64,000 bases of DNA from Bilifractor sp002394235 (GTDB taxonomy: Bacteria; Bacillota; Clostridia; Lachnospirales; Lachnospiraceae), in the NCBI RefSeq assembly GCF_052118845.1, contig NZ_JBQKGJ010000008.1:54756-118755 (forward strand). The letters run 5' to 3'. The notes under the pieces were generated by a model. The model was given only the letters and a program-made list of their open reading frames with translations, had not been told where the DNA came from and did not search any database. Shown in pieces: positions 61,644 to 64,000 of the stretch. A program made the translations under genes and the position numbers. Position 1 is the stretch's first letter; every line of letters starts with the position of its first letter.

Positions 61644-62072
61644 ATGAAAAGATTCACAATTTTTCTAACCGCCGCCATAAGTATTTCACTGTTATCCGCT
61701 TGCGGAGATCGTCAAACATACGAAAGTCATACATCTGAATCGATGAAAGAGCAGCCAACAGCCACACCTGAACCTTCTGAAGAGACAGCAACGGTCACAC
61801 CCGAACCTTCTGAAGAGACAGCAACGGTCACACCCGAACCTACTGAAGAAACACCGACAGTCACACCTGAACCTACTGAAGATTCACAGACAGATGAAAT
61901 ATGGTGGCGTTCTATCACAATCACGACAACCGCACCAGCTCCAGAAGACACAAATCCATACGGCTACAACATGAGTCAGTATTCTGATGGAGAAGATTTA
62001 TACGATGATAATGAAGATGATTTCGAGGACGAAGAAGAAGCAGAAGATTATTATGATGACTATGGAGAATAA
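61644..62072 (+). CDS. Repeat-bearing lipoprotein
   Basis: A 142-residue protein: signal peptide with lipobox SLLSAC, four tandem repeats of about 11 residues of the type TPEPSEETATV (about residues 40-82), and an extremely acidic Asp/Glu/Tyr tail. It looks like a surface spacer with no folded domain. The tail runs into the AbiEii-like remnant in the same frame after TAA at 62070. Start at 61644 after AGGGGAA. Confidence 0.65.
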   Translation: MKRFTIFLTAAISISLLSACGDRQTYESHTSESMKEQPTATPEPSEETATVTPEPSEETATVTPEPTEETPTVTPEPTEDSQTDEIWWRSITITTTAPAPEDTNPYGYNMSQYSDGEDLYDDNEDDFEDEEEAEDYYDDYGE

Positions 62073-62216
62073 TATAATGATTTTTACGATATTTATATCC
62101 TCGCTGACCGGTATGACCTTGATGGAACAGAACTGAAGGAAGCAGTAAAGGAAACCTTTGAGCAGAGAGGCACAGGGTTTGATGACGTAAGCGGTAAACA
62201 GCCAGTACCTTATTAA
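62073..62216 (+). pseudogene. AbiEii-type nucleotidyltransferase remnant
   Basis: Immediately after the lipoprotein stop the same frame reads DFYDIYILADRYDLDGTELK then EAVKETFEQRGTGFDD and stops at 62214-62216. The segment matches the C-terminal part of AbiEii/AbiGii-type toxins of type IV toxin-antitoxin systems (typical: DYYDIYLLA...F...AI..TF..R.T). The rest of the gene and the AbiEi partner are absent. Confidence 0.65.
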
Positions 62217-62245
62217 AAAATGCAGCTGCCATTTCTGGCAGCTGC
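62215..62245 (-). terminator. Minus-strand terminator
   Basis: Perfect 10-bp stem GCAGCTGCCA/TGGCAGCTGC with a TTTC loop, and a run of six A on the plus strand giving a T-tract on the minus strand. Confidence 0.7.
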
Positions 62246-62340
62246 AAGTTATCGTATGCCGAGAAGAATATCAGCCAAGGTGAAAGAGCAGAGAAGAATG
62301 CAAATGAAAAATATAAATAAATCCCAATTATGATTGGATA

Positions 62341-62451
62341 TTGGGAGAAAGGAAAATATAATTGGAAGTAGAGATTTTCTCCCAACGGCAGAGAATATCT
62401 CCCAAAACAATAAATGAAATGGGAGATAAATATTCGCCTTGGGAGAAAGGA
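62341..62451 (+). promoter_or_regulatory. Repeated TTGGGAGA/TCTCCCAA sites
   Basis: TTGGGAGAAAGGA at 62341 and 62439; inverted TCTCCCAA at 62378 and 62398; GGGAGATA at 62420. The four-fold inverted arrangement directly before a Fic fragment looks like an operator cluster of a lost regulator. Confidence 0.5.
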
Positions 62452-62461
62452 GAACTTATCA

Positions 62462-62613
62462 TTGCGAAAATTTGATTATTCTTATCCTGCAGATAGAACT
62501 TGCTGACGGACTTATCTTAATACCATGTTTCTTGCTTGATTTTTTTGTGTATTCATCCGTTTAATGACGGCAATGGACGAATGAGCAGACTATTAACATT
62601 ATCATTCGGAATA
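62462..62613 (+). pseudogene. Fic-domain protein remnant
   Basis: After a ribosome-site-like AAAGGAGAA the sequence reads LRKFDYSYPAD, like the start of many Fic proteins, then breaks. At 62548-62604 another frame gives CIHPFNDGNGRMSRLLTLS, the Fic catalytic motif HPFxxGNGR. Everything between and after is missing; the rest is antisense of the neighbouring esterase pseudogene. A heavily deleted Fic gene. Confidence 0.75.
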
Positions 62614-62628
62614 ATCGCACTTCTTGAT

Positions 62629-63582
62629 TCACAGCCCAAGAAGCGGTCTGACCCATTCAGCATAGCGCTCTATTGCAGCATCAGCATCTTTACAGTTGCC
62701 CGCCAGCTGATGAAAACCATGCTGCATATGGCCGACAATATCAACCCTGATATCAACGCCGGAATCATGAGCTGTGTCAGCCACAATCACTGCCTCGTCA
62801 ACCATATTCTCATCTCCGCCTACCTGGATTTAAACCGGAGGAAAGCCTTTCATTGTTTTCAGATACATCGGGGCAAGATGCGGATCTTCAATATCTGTCC
62901 CTGCATTCTTCAAGACATTTCCATATGCCTGAATGGAGCTTCTCGGATTCAGGGCATCCTTATCGTTCGTCTCATACCTTGGCGTGGTTCCCATAAGGTC
63001 GAACCAAGGGCAGATTGGCATGACTGCAGACAGCATCGGAAGCCCTTCTTCAAGAATCGTCAAAGTTGTAGACACCGAGAGGGCGCCACCACAAGAGTCC
63101 CCCGTAATGGCAATATGCTCCGGCTTGTATCCGCTCTTGAGAAGCCACTTATACACAGTTACGACATCCTCCAATGGTGCCGGCCATTTATTCTCCGGGG
63201 TGTTGCGGTAGTTGACCAACAGTCCCCGGCATCCAATTTTTTTCGCCATGTGTGCATACGCCTTCCTGTGGGAGTACATGCTTCCATAGGTATAGCCGCC
63301 GCCGTGGCAGCAGATCAGTATCCTGTCATCCGAGCGTTCTTTCGGCAGCGCCCACATACATGTCACTCCGTCTGCGTCAAACTCAATATAATCGACTTCC
63401 CTCGGTTCCGCGCCTAAATCTCCCCATTTTTCAAAAAGTCTTCTGCCCTCTTCCAAAGTGCAGTCTGGCTCCTCCAATGAGGTCCGCAGGGTAGTGTAGT
63501 ACTGTATAAACTCCTTTGCGGCTTTGCTCAGCGAATCCATATCCGGGATGTAGTTTACATAAGGCTTCTCATTCATTTTCAT
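62629..63582 (-). pseudogene. HSL-type alpha/beta-hydrolase interrupted by a nonsense codon
   Basis: The minus frame from ATG 63582 gives MKMNEKPYVNYIPDMDSL, the oxyanion motif CCHGGGYTYGS and nucleophile elbow GDSCGGA, then a TAA at 62830-62832 after MKGFPPV. The same frame continues IQVGGDENMVDEAVIVAD and VGHMQHGFHQLAG to TGA 62629. The stop replaces what is normally Leu in PVLIQVGGDE (TTA to TAA). The catalytic Asp (GGDE) and His (QHGFH) lie after the stop, so the shortened protein should be inactive. Confidence 0.85.
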
Positions 63583-63709
63583 ATTCCATCCTTTCTTTGT
63601 ATGACATTTATATATCAAATGACAACGAAACAAATGTCGTTATCATCCGTTTCAACACAAGCATCTTCGGCACACATAGATTTTCCGGCCGGTTCTGCCT
63701 TTCTTCCTG

Positions 63710-63949
63710 TTACAGGCTCCTCATATTTTTCCGGTGATTCTGGAGCCGCTCTTCACCGGCCTTTTCTATCGTATTGCGAAGCTTCTCAAGTATCGCATCC
63801 TTGTCATCCGGCAGGCATCCGAACACGGGTGCCATATTTGACACATTCGTGGCATCCAGAATGGTGTTGATTTCAAGCGCCCCAACAAATGTATATTTCG
63901 CGTGATTAGTCCGCTCTTCACGGCTAATTAGCCCACCATTAACGGCAGA
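63710..63949 (-). pseudogene. Unrecognised minus-strand fragment, frame broken
   Basis: A minus frame of 79 codons ends with TAA at 63710-63712. It reads VNGGLISREERTNHAKYTFV, then GALEINTILDATN and a charged helix (DAILEKLRNTIEKAG). A second frame from the window edge (RPYRALLRDNWADLPLMVG) stops at about 63929, suggesting one gene with a frameshift. I cannot name the family. The gene would continue beyond 64000. Between 63583 and 63709 nothing is seen. Confidence 0.4.
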
Positions 63950-64000
63950 TCAGCCCAGTTGTCACGGAGCAGAGCCCGGTATGGCCGGCGGGCGGATTAG

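Overview
The window looks like chromosomal DNA of an anaerobic Clostridia/Lachnospiraceae-type Firmicute. The support is moderate GC, strong AGGAGG ribosome binding sites, TTGACA/TATAAT promoters, a sufCBDSU operon, a two-subunit transketolase, a clostridial hybrid-cluster protein, a phasin-like/AarF pair and a ChW-repeat protein fragment. No rRNA, CRISPR array, intact insertion sequence or prophage was seen.

Layout. 1-5.3 kb: AarF/UbiB-like kinase (cut by the window edge), phasin-like protein, undecaprenol/diacylglycerol kinase, hcp and an SPFH protein. 5.6-7.9 kb: a C39-like protein coupled to a cardiolipin synthase. 8.2-13.8 kb: the suf Fe-S assembly operon with a YwiB-like protein at its end. 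15-19.2 kb: an envelope cluster (degenerate polysaccharide-deacetylase-like protein, FKBP/trigger-factor-like lipoprotein, sigma-70-like protein without region 4). 19.3-22.8 kb: a cysteine/homocysteine unit with a strong promoter, a palindromic operator candidate, a 24-codon leader peptide carrying Cys-Cys-Cys, cysK, metY and an Rrf2 regulator. 24.0-24.2 kb: two tRNA-Gly genes. 24.5-37.9 kb: alr, a formate/nitrite-type channel, a polar amino-acid ABC transporter, purB, purA, glyQS and carbamate kinase. 38-45 kb: an ABC-F ATPase, dapA, argC, LysR, thiE, an RsmJ-like methyltransferase and a truncated peptidase remnant. 46-55 kb: an accessory sugar locus (LacI regulator, fucose/arabinose-isomerase-family protein, split transketolase, FGGY kinase, GH78 alpha-L-rhamnosidase). 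55-64 kb: an ASKHA (DUF4445) protein, small membrane proteins, a transporter, an oxidoreductase, and a decaying end with AbiEii-like, Fic and AraC remnants and an esterase gene broken by a nonsense codon.

Most notable. (1) The poly-cysteine leader peptide, operator and Rrf2 gene around cysK-metY suggest cysteine-sensing attenuation combined with repression. (2) The sugar locus encodes isomerase, kinase and transketolase but no aldolase or transporter; this logic fits a branched pentose such as D-apiose better than rhamnose. (3) A 96-bp, multi-hairpin dispersed repeat occurs three times, each time directly after the T-tract of a terminator. (4) Two other intergenic loci share conserved hairpin modules with different closing stems. 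All functional statements rest on reading the sequence and recalled family knowledge; no database search was run.
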